64,000 nt of DNA from positions 248,001-312,000 of the forward strand of contig NW_024466416.1 of NCBI RefSeq assembly GCF_017591425.1, written 5' to 3'. Below the pieces are notes generated by a model. That model saw nothing but the letters and a program-made list of their open reading frames with translations. It was not told the DNA's origin and did no database searches. Of the stretch, positions 56,011 through 64,000 are shown piece after piece. The DNA comes from Ochotona curzoniae. Taxonomy: Eukaryota; Chordata; Mammalia; Lagomorpha; Ochotonidae. Numbering within the stretch: position 1 is the stretch's first letter; the number at the start of each line of letters is the position of its first letter. The translations under genes and the position numbers were made by a program.

Positions 56011-56725
56011 AGTCTGGGAGGAGGCTGATGCAGATGTGAAACTAAACCAGATCCCTCTGGGGTCACACCAGACAAGGTTTCTTAGGGAACTTCCCAAGTA
56101 GATGACTGGACTCAAACTCTGGCTGGCTGCAAGGAAAAATCACAAGATATATGGTCCAATCTTGGAGTACATATACTGGGATATACTGGGACTAGGTCTC
56201 CTCAGTTGCTGATACCTGTGCAGTGGACAGCATGCCCAAAAGTACACAGGGGACATTACAGCCAGTCACACAGGCTAGTGGAGGATGCTGAATATCTTGT
56301 CAGAGGACAGAAAGTGAACAGGTTGAACAACTCTCCTGACCAACCTTCGGTAACAAGTATCTGGGTGTGTGGATGCACTAAGGTAGGCTTTGTTAACCAA
56401 TGGACCTTGGAAAAATTTCTCAACCCTGGAGCAATGAAATCAACAGCATCTGAGAATTATCAAAACCACTCAAGTGACATGCTAAGAATATTCTTCCTCA
56501 AATTGGGGTCACTAAAATGACACTGAGTGGCTGTTCCCATCCCTGGGTGCTGATGTAATTTGACAGCAAGGAATGGTTCCCTCCCCTTCTGTAGCCCTGT
56601 GAATACAGGAGAAGAAAAAATTCTGAAACATTTGTTCCACCCACCTTCCTCCATGCCTCAACCCTCCCCACCCTAATCAGTAGTCCATATGGGCATGCAT
56701 CCTTCTCAATTATGTAAACAACAAC
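54191..56725 (+). mobile_element. Composite retroposon copy B: tandem array plus unique 3' domain, with TSD
   Basis: A G+C-rich tandem array (54191 to about 56010) is followed by a unique 3' domain of about 710 bp and an A-rich end (TATGTAAACAACAAC). The same architecture and related 3' domain occur on the minus strand at 16251-18062. AAAAAGAAATATA at 54178-54190 and AAAAAGAAACATA at 56726-56738 form a 13-bp TSD with one mismatch, and ancient L1 sequence lies on both sides. This is therefore a complete retroposition unit rather than a fragment of a longer LINE. It has no long ORF; the 104-residue frame in the 3' domain has stops in copy A. The family name is unknown to me. Confidence 0.78.
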
Positions 56726-56911
56726 AAAAAGAAACATAGTAACAAATATTAGTGAAGCTATGGGGAAATCATATGCTCATATACTGTTAGTGGGAAGGTA
56801 AAATGGAAAACAGTCTGGCAGTTCCTCAAAATGCTAAACCTAAGGATCTCTATATGATCCACAGTTCTCCCAGGCATCTCCCACAAGGGATTTAAAATTT
56901 ATACACAGAGG

Positions 56912-57284
56912 TCAGTGATGTGGCTTATTAGGTAAAGCTGCCTCCTGTGATGCTGGCATTCCATACAGGGAGTGGTTCATATTCCAGCTGCTCCACTTCT
57001 GATCTAGCTCCCGGGTAATGGCCTGGGAAAAGCAGTGGAAAATAGCCTAATTTGGGCCCCTGCCACCACAAAAAAAGACCTGGATGAAGTTCTTGGCTTT
57101 TGGCCTTTGCCTGGCTCAGCCCTGGTCATTGCAATCACTTAGGAAATGAACCTAATGGATGGAAGATATTTCTCTCTCTCTGTCTTTTTCCTTCTCTCTC
57201 TTTCCTTCTTTCTCTCTCTTTCCTTCCCTCCTCTCTTCTCCTTCTGCAAGTCTAACTTTAAAATAAATTTAAAAAAATGTAAAA
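56912..57284 (+). mobile_element. CSINE with expanded (CT)-rich tract
   Basis: GAGGTCAGTGATGTGGC head to TTTAAAATAAATTT tail. The CTCTCT tract has grown to about 75 nt of mixed CTCT and CTTTC units (57170-57245). Confidence 0.88.
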
Positions 57285-57562
57285 AGCTGTACACAAATGT
57301 TCACAGCCATTATTCATAATGCCCCAAAAGTGGAAACGTCCAAATATCCATAGCTGAAGAACAGATAACAAAAGGCAATATATCCATACAATGGAATGTT
57401 ATTCAACCATAAAAAATAAAGTGCAGATATATGCCACAATGTGGCTTACATTCAACAATATGCTAAGTGAAGGAACCTCAACATAACAAGACACATATTA
57501 TATAATTACAATCATATGATATGTCCAAAGCAAATCCATGGAGACAAAGAGCAGTATAGAAT

Positions 57563-57797
57563 TGGGGGCTGGCTTATATCCTGGAAGCTCCACTTCTAAT
57601 GCAGTTTCTTGCTAACGTGTCTGAGAAGTAGCAGAAGGCCCAAGTACCTGGCCCTGCCACCCAGACCTAGATGAAACTCCCAGCTTTAACCTGGCCCAGC
57701 ACTGGCCATTGCGGCCATCTAGGGAATGAATCAGTGAATGACGGATCTCTTTCTTTCTCTAACTTGTTCAAATAAATAAATAAACCTTACAAAAATA
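57563..57797 (+). mobile_element. CSINE, lacking its 5' head
   Basis: It begins GGGGGCTGGCTTATATCC, skipping the tRNA-like head, and ends AATAAATAAATAAACC. Confidence 0.82.
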
Positions 57798-57854
57798 CAC
57801 ACACACATATATATATGCAAAGCATGTGGATAGCAAGTGCTGACAAATATTATC

Positions 57855-58137
57855 CTGCAGCCATAGCACATAAAGCAGCCATTCAACAAGAACATCTCAT
57901 GTGTGTCCACTGGTGTTCTGCTCCACTTCTGATCCAGCTCCCTGACAATAGCCTGCAGAAAGCAGCAGAAGATGGTCCAAGTGCTTGGGCCCTTGCCATC
58001 CATGTGAAAGACAAAGAAGCTGCTCCTGGCTCCTGACTTTGGCCTGGTTCAGCCCCAGCCACTACTCTTAGAGAGGGTGAACCAGCAGATGGAAGACCTC
58101 TCTCCCTCCCTCTCTATAACTCTGATTTTCAAGTAGG
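57855..58137 (+). mobile_element. CSINE, old copy
   Basis: CATAGCACATAAAGCAGCC is a degraded head; the body has CAGAAGATGGTCCAAGTGC; it ends CTGATTTTCAAGTAGGG. L1 3' UTR sequence resumes immediately after. Confidence 0.8.
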
Positions 58138-58275
58138 GTAATTAAAATGTTCTGGAATTAGATACTGATCATAGCTGCCTACCTACGATCATACTAAAAA
58201 CCACTCAAATACATAAAGTGGTAAGCATTAGGGCATATGAATTATATCTCGATAAAGCTATTCATAAAAAATAGT

Positions 58276-58465
58276 ATCCACTTTTCAATAAAACTGCTAA
58301 CCATCCATTCATTACAAACCCAAGACACAAAAATATACATAAAGGTAAGACCCTTGAGTCGATTACAGAAGCCATTCTGCTTAGCAGTTCAATGGGGAAT
58401 TCTTTTCAAGGATATTTCAACTTCACTGAAACTTACCATGCCCCAGAATGCTACTCTTTTCCTTT
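58276..58465. other. Intronic stretch, nothing recognised
   Basis: Short A+T-rich sequence between the L1M end and a CSINE. Confidence 0.4.
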
Positions 58466-58764
58466 TTTAAGATCTATTTTATTTGTTTATTGAAAAGGCA
58501 GATATACAGAAAAGGAGATACAAAAAGATTCATCTGCAGGTTCACTCCCAGAGTGGCCACAATGGCCGGAAATGAGCCAGCCAATCTGAACCCCAAACCA
58601 GGAGTTTCTTCTGTGTCTTCCACACAGATGCAGAGTCCCAAGGTTACAAGGTTACAAGCAGGGAGCTGGATAGGAAGTAAACAGCTAGGATATGAACCGA
58701 AGCCCACATGGATCCAGGTGGATATAGGTGAGGATTTAGCCAATAGGCTATCACACAAGGCCCC
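58466..58764 (-). mobile_element. CSINE, moderately old
   Basis: TTTTTTAAGATCTATTTTATTTG on the left, GCTATCACACAAGGCCCC on the right. Confidence 0.87.
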
Positions 58765-58813
58765 ATTCTTTTCTTATTATTAGCCCATTGGGAAGTAAAA
58801 AGAAAGAGAATTA

Positions 58814-58928
58814 GGGGCCAGTGAGATGGTTCAATTGACTAATCCTCAGTCTATAAACGCCAGTATCGTGTATGGACATCTATGTGAAGACCTGGAAGAT
58901 GGATTCTGGCCATCTTAAAAAAATAAAG
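58814..58928 (+). mobile_element. CSINE with large internal deletion
   Basis: GGGGCCAGTGAGATGGTTC head, CCAGTATCGTGTATGG, GAAGACCTGGAAGATGG, then straight to an AAAAAAATAAAG tail. Most of the body is missing. Confidence 0.8.
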
Positions 58929-59185
58929 AGTTATCATTGTCTTTGAGAGTAAATGCAAATATCAGGTCCTATGACGATCATAGACAAGTAGATTTTATCT
59001 GAAAACACATCTCTTTGCTGACAATCACTTTTCACCATTATCAAGCAAACCTGAGGCCCGGTTCCTTTCAGGGATTATACATTTGTACCACTAACCTTGG
59101 CTAGCGATGGGTAAAGAAAAATGGGAACAGCACTAGGCCAGAGCACAATAGGCAGATTTTTTGTTTGTTCTCCCTGCCCCCTAAA

Positions 59186-59517
59186 GACTTACTTTTTTTT
59201 TATTGGAAAGTCAGATTTACAGAAAGAAGGACATACAGAAACAAAGATCTGTCTGTTGGTTCACTCCAAGTGGCCACAATGGCTGGAGCTGAGCTGATCT
59301 GAAGCCAGGAGCCAGGAGCTTCTTTCAGGTTTCCCATGTGGGTGCAGGAACCCAAGGCTTGGGCCATCCTTGACTGCTTTCCAGGCCACAAGCAGTGAGT
59401 TGAAGGAGAACTGGAGCAGCCAGGATACAGGATGAGAACTGGAGCAACTGGTACCTATATGGGATCCCAGCATGTGCAAGGTGAGGATTTAGTCATTGAG
59501 CCATCACACTGCGCCCC
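59186..59517 (-). mobile_element. CSINE with small internal duplication
   Basis: AAAGACTTACTTTTTTTTTATTGG on the left, GAGCCATCACACTGCGCCCC on the right. GAACTGGAGCA occurs twice (about 59408 and 59435), lengthening the head half. Confidence 0.88.
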
Positions 59518-59649
59518 ATTCTTCATTTTTAATCCCAACTCCATTACTTCTTAGTTTACAAACCTCAGGCAAGTCACGAAAGCCTCTTTAAGTCTGCTTT
59601 CCACCTATGAAATGAGAATGAAAATCATTCCCCTCAACTACCTCAATCA

Positions 59650-59810
59650 GTCTCCGTGTGGGAGACTTGAAACACCTGCTGGATCCTCACTGGCCTAGCT
59701 CCAGCCAATCTGTTCATTTGGAGAATGAACCAGTGGAAGGAAGATCTCTCTGTCTCTGACCCTCTCTCTTTGTGTAACTCTGCCTTTCAAGTAAAATAAA
59801 TATATCTTAC
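59650..59810 (+). mobile_element. CSINE 3' half
   Basis: It starts mid-body at CTCCGTGTGGGAGAC and ends CAAGTAAAATAAATATATC; 5'-truncated or partly deleted. Confidence 0.82.
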
Positions 59811-61244
59811 TCTTATAGATCCTAAGACTTCCATCTCTTTCCTACCAATCACATGCTCTCCTTGAAAAACTGACTTCTCACCTACCTCTAAACTTTTCTT
59901 GAATCCTGTTACAATTTTTCTGCCTCCTCCACAGCAGGAGGATTCACTAAATCCATTCGGGCTGTGAATCATAACCATCACTGCCACTACCACTGTTATA
60001 TACTTACTCATCTCTCTTGCTTTGGCAGAGCCTAAGTTCCAGTACATTCCTAGTGTCCAGAACACTGCCTAACACTAGTATGCGTTTAATAAATGTGTTG
60101 AGTAGACATTCCAAAATGTGAGGCCAACAACCTCACATACCATAACAAGGCAGTGGTATTTTTCCCTTTCATCCTGTTCAGTACCTTCTCACCTGCCAGG
60201 TCTCAAATTCAGCACTGGTAAGAAGATGTATCTCCAGGCATGAGTTAAAAAGAACCAGAATTTCTTCTGGGTTTCTGACTGCTTAATTAAATGATCCTAA
60301 GGCCTGAAGACTGGAGCAGTATTAGGAAATCCTCTGACACAGGAAAGGCCAGGCCTTGTTCTGCAACTACCATTATTCTTTGACCAATACCAATAGCTCA
60401 GATTCAGGGCTACTGGTCTGCAGAACTTACAAGAATTCCTGAGAAAGATTCACTGACTGACAGGTGGGAGCAGGAAGGTAAGCAGGAGAGACTGAGAGAC
60501 CAACAGTCAAGGGACTTTGGAAATCCCAGTTAGATGGTCCCTGAATTTAACTCAAGGATAATGAACAAGGCCCTATAACAATACCCAGCATATCACCAGA
60601 TCCCAGGAGACACCTCTTGAGCAGAGAGGCCAAGGGCGATGTGGACTGCCACAAGGATAGAATGATTGTCCACACTGTGGACTTGTGGAAGAACTCCCAG
60701 AGAATAGACTATGCTCGAAGAACTCTAACTTAAAGATTCTATGAAAAAACCAACAACATTCCAAGAATCATTCCCACTGGAAAAGTCAGAATCTGGGATC
60801 TATTTAGGGAACCATTTGAGGAAATTGATTCTCTTGCTTCATCAAAAATTGAATGACAAATTATGTGTATTGTATTTTGACATTCACTATGAGCTTTCAT
60901 ATTTCTGTTAGGTTTACATTCTGACACGGTGGGTAAGGAGTTCAGCTTTGAAATTATAAAAAATTCCATGAAAAAGGGCTAAGCAATGTTTCATAGATGA
61001 GGAACCCAGAAATTATTTTCATTAGCTTATCAGGTTCAATTTATTTAACCAGTAGTTATGGAATACCTACTGTGTAGCGGAAATCATATTAGGTGTTAAG
61101 GCTGCACAGCCACTAAGCTTGACCCTTAGATGTTCATCATGCCCTGAAGAAAGTTTTAATAAAAAAGAGGGCCCTAATAACTAAGCGCTAGCACAGACAG
61201 TTCAACATTTTGCTGTAAGAATGTGAACAAAAGAGCACAGATTT
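59811..61244. other. Intronic stretch, no gene seen
   Basis: A likely L2 or MIR 3' end lies at 60025-60105 (GTCCAGAACACTGCCTAAC to TTTAATAAATGTG). A weak one lies at 61040-61100. Nothing else is recognised. Confidence 0.45.
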
Positions 61245-61400
61245 CACAAGGCAGTGGCTCTGAAAATACAGGATACTTTTCAGAAATCACCTAGGAGGTG
61301 GGTAGAAATGCAATTTTTCAACCAGATGCCAACCCAAACTGATTAAATCAGAAATCTGGGAACCAGTGATATGCGGTTCAACACTCTAGCTGATTTGGGA
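61245..61400 (+). repeat. MER5-like DNA transposon fragment
   Basis: GGCAGTGGCTCTGAAAATACAGG, then TCAGAAATCACCTAGGAGG, then AAATCAGAAATCTGGGAACCAGTGATATG follow the MER5A order, with a patch of extra sequence in the middle. Confidence 0.55.
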
Positions 61401-61424
61401 CATGCTAAAGATGGAAAGCTTTGA

Positions 61425-61715
61425 GGCCAGTGCCATGGCATAGTACCTTAATCCTCCATCCGCATTCCATACGGATGCCAGTTCAGGTCCAAGCTGTTCC
61501 ACTTTCCATCCAGCTCCCTGGAAAGGTGGAAAAGGATTACCCAAATCCTTTGGCAACTGCACCCACACAGGAGATCCAGAAAGTCCTGGCTACTGGCTTT
61601 GGACCAGCTCAACTTGGCTTTTTTGGCCATTTGGGGAGTGAACCACTGGATGGAAGATTTCACTGTCTCTCCTCCTCTCTCTGTAAATCCTTCAAATAAA
61701 AATAAATATATTTTT
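61425..61715 (+). mobile_element. CSINE
   Basis: GAGGCCAGTGCCATGGCATAG head to TTCAAATAAAAATAAATATATTT tail. A gap removes the GGCCTGGGAAAGC landmark. Confidence 0.9.
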
Positions 61716-61984
61716 TAAAAAGTTAGGGAAAAAAAGAAAAGGGAAAAAGATCAAGAGCCTTTGACCTGGGACTAGACAGCCTTATATTAAAAAAACAAAC
61801 AAACAAAAAACAATTCTACTGATGAAAGGATCAGTAACTACACACACTTTTTTCCTTTCTGGTAAACTTCATGAAAGAGCTGACTAGGCCATTTCCTCAT
61901 CTCCCTTCCTTACTTACTTTGACCACCCGCACATCAGTTCTTGCCCCAAAGTCACTCACTGAGGCCATGCACATCCTTCTAGTT

Positions 61985-63060
61985 ACTTGAGACATTTTTT
62001 CCCTATTTCTTTTGAACTTGACTTCCTGGGAGAATTTGACACTGCTGACTACTCCCTCTCTTCATTTCTAAGATTCTATACTGACCTTGGCCCCCTTCGA
62101 TCTGTCATTCCAGTCAGTCTCTTCTTTGACCTCCCTTTCCTTTGCTTCACCTTGAAACTCTCACTAGTGTTCTCTTTTCCACCTACACGCCTTATGCTTT
62201 GACCACATTGGCTGCACGCTATGATCTGCCAGAGCGTTTCTCTACCCCAAAATACTCTCCTGACCACCAGGCCATATCCGTGTGCCTGCTGAGGACCTCC
62301 CTCAGGTGCAAGCCCATCTCATCAGCACTCCCAAAAGGGATTGGCTCACACCCTTCCTGCCCTCAATCTTGCTCATGCTCTAGAGTTTCTTTTTCACACC
62401 CAATAGTACTACCCAGTAGTTCAAGCCAAAGATCAGTCTCCTTCATGCTTTTCTCTTCCATATATACAACTACTCAATCTCAAATTCGTCATTTTTTTGA
62501 GTCTCTAATGTAACTTCAGTAGTAGACACCACACTTAACCTCTTGCACAGATCACCACAATGGTCTCCTAATCTTAATCTCCCCTCTCTTTACTTTTTCA
62601 TTCGTTTAACTCTATTTTACACTACAGGCAGGGAGATTCTGTTTCGTAAAAGTGTATCTGGTCGTATCAGCCCCTACTTAAAATCTCCAATGCTCTTCCA
62701 CTGGCCTTAGGATGAAGTTCAAAACCTCCAACACCAAGAATGACAGGGTCCCCAGGATCTGGCTCCAACCTGTCTTTTCACTTTTTACTTCCACTGCTCA
62801 CAATATCATGCTCTTTCTTGCCTTTAGGATGCTGTATGTGCTGCTTCTTCTGCCAGCGTGTCCCCTCTTTTCAGGCTGGTTTTCATTTTTTGGCCTCAAT
62901 TTCACAGTGCCTCCAATGTGCTTCACTTGACAGCACAGGAAAAAGTTCAAGGGCCGTCACACAACTCCTGCTCTCTTTCACCTCCCCGCACAAAACCAGA
63001 AGCTCCTAGAGGGCAGGATATGCAATGTATTCATGTTGACTCCCTGGAGTCCAGCACCAA
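61985..63060 (+). mobile_element. Ancient L2 LINE, ORF2 3' part and 3' UTR
   Basis: About 1.1 kb of pyrimidine-rich sequence shows L2 words in order: GAATTTGACACTGCTGACTACTCCC, later CGTATCAGCCCCTACTTAAAATC with CTTCCACTGGCCTTAGGATGAAG, then GGATCTGGCTCCAACCTGTC and CTTTCTTGCCTTTAGGATGCTG. The frame is lost. L2 is inactive in placental mammals, so this is a fossil. It is antisense to ARHGEF11, as are the L1s. Confidence 0.75.
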
Positions 63061-64000
63061 CCTTTTTATCGGAAGGATGGCATCAATATCCCTAAACTTG
63101 TAAGCCCCTTTCTGCGAAGACTATGAAACCCTCATCATTTGCTCTGTGCCCCTCTCTGCTCTGAGAAGGGTGTGCGGTTCTAGCCTCACACAAGGTCCCA
63201 TTCACAGAGCTATTCACTACACTCTCTCCAGCCACCGCCCCCCAGAACAACAGTGGCTTTCTCTGGGACAGCAGTCTCTTGGAGGGAAGCTTCTGAGGGC
63301 CCTGCTCTGGGAAATGAATAGGGCCAGCCTGGGGCACTCAGGACAATAGCAGGGTGGGCCCAATGCCCTTAAGCCCCTGTAGGGAAAGGCAGCCCAGAAA
63401 CCAAGCCTCCAATAGGGAAATCCTCTGGAACTCTGAGAAGCTAAAGGCAAGCAACCCCCACAAGGCTCCTCTGTCTGTAGAGGGAATACCAAGTGCCCAA
63501 GACCTAGCACCCAACAACAGCAGAATTCTTGGTCTCAGTTCCTGGCAGCAGTGTGTGTAGACTTTCTTTTGAAATCTCCTGGCTAGGCACAGAGGGAAAT
63601 TAACAAAATCAAGAATGAGCTACAGTTCAAGTTAGGAAGCAGAAGGGAAGGAGCGGACTTTGCATTGACAGAACTAACTGGACACTAAGAAACAAGCCAG
63701 AGCACTGAAGAGATGCAGCTCTTACCAGCATAAAATGTGCAAAGAATGGAATATAATTAGCATTTATTTATAATATTCTACTATGCTAGGCATTCTGCTG
63801 GAAATTTTTCAAGAAATTATTTTATATCAATAAATAAAATAGGGTTGTACTGCCATACGTGTCAACAGGAAGGTTCAGTAACAAATGCACAAGCCATAAT
63901 GATATCCATTAGAAAAGGTTTCCTTGATGGCAATAAAGCTAAAGAGGCCGAGGCAGACAGAGGACACGGATATGAAAGTGACGTGGCTGGAGGACCACAC
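63061..64000. other. Intronic stretch at the right edge
   Basis: A MIR-like 3' end may lie at 63740-63850 (TACTATGCTAGGCATTCTGCTGG). There are few CpGs, so there is no sign of a CpG-island promoter within the window. No first exon of ARHGEF11 was found here. Confidence 0.45.

Larger units (their letters stand above)
53593..58275 (+). mobile_element. Ancient L1 (L1M-type) holding five later insertions
   Basis: Five separated pieces of one + strand L1 keep the L1 order: 53593-53725 (AAAGACTTGAACATACATTTC), 54096-54190 (GGTACCACCTCACATG), 56739-56911 (GGGAAGGTAAAATGGAAAAC, CTGGCAGTTCCTCAAAATGC), 57285-57562 (TTCACAGCCATTATTCATAATGCC, CAATGGAATGTTATTCAACC) and 58138-58275 (AATGTTCTGGAATTAGATAC to CTCGATAAAGC). 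Four CSINEs and composite retroposon B split it. No intact frame remains. It is antisense to ARHGEF11. Confidence 0.85.

Noticed and set aside
56206..56520. 104-residue frame in the 3' domain of composite retroposon B as a possible protein.
   Set aside because: The matching region in copy A has stops and gaps at different places, and start and frame are not conserved. A very old coding origin cannot be excluded.
62142..62513. 123-residue + strand frame as a conserved gene.
   Set aside because: It is within an L2 remnant, out of the L2 reading frame for most of its length.

Overview
This window is vertebrate, and clearly mammalian, intronic DNA. The organism is a lagomorph, most likely a pika (Ochotona). 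About fifty copies of the tRNA-derived lagomorph CSINE lie in it. The youngest copies share a distinctive sequence, with a GGGCCCGGCGCGGTGG head, a CAGTCGAGGACGGCCCAAAGC core and a CCAATAAAAATAAATAAATC tail, which I associate with pika rather than rabbit; the genus call is inference. No bacterial-type genes, operons or CRISPR arrays are present.

Only one host gene is supported: ARHGEF11 (PDZ-RhoGEF), on the minus strand. Two coding exons lie at the left end. The exon at 4407-4498 encodes the serine-rich N-terminal linker, and the exon at 3153-3251 encodes the first half of the PDZ domain, including its GFGF carboxylate-binding loop. Both have correct AG/GT borders and matching phases. The rest of the PDZ domain lies left of position 1. 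The exon carrying the initiator methionine was not found and should lie right of 64000. About 59.5 kb of the window is therefore first coding intron. Two intronic segments upstream of the linker exon look like in-frame cassette exons: a 15-nt microexon at 4796-4810 and a weaker 33-nt exon at 5962-5994. Both are predictions.

The remainder is a record of nested retrotransposition. (1) An RPL23A processed pseudogene with target-site duplication (TSD) lies at 8153-8645. (2) Two copies of a composite retroposon, with a G+C-rich degenerate tandem array joined to a unique 3' domain of about 700 bp and an A-rich end, lie in inverted orientation at 16251-18062 (-) and 54191-56725 (+). The first splits an older CSINE. 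The second splits an ancient L1 and has a near-perfect 13-bp TSD. (3) A 5'-truncated recent L1 3' end at 47771-48796 has a 14-bp TSD and sits inside an older L1. (4) A compact solo LTR at 50628-50861 has TG...CA ends, a TATA box and an exact 6-bp TSD. (5) MaLR-type LTRs lie at 56-366, 30838-31610 and 46925-47312. (6) Ancient L2, MIR and MER5-like remnants are scattered through. Every L1 segment with recognisable ORF2-like sequence is on the + strand, antisense to the host gene.

Two SINE-poor stretches stand out: 3661-7264, which surrounds the linker exon and the candidate microexons, and 27448-30837. Several CSINE pairs lie tail to tail and would form long hairpins in ARHGEF11 pre-mRNA. All repeat family names are assigned from recognition of sequence character, not from a database search, and repeat borders are approximate unless a TSD is stated.
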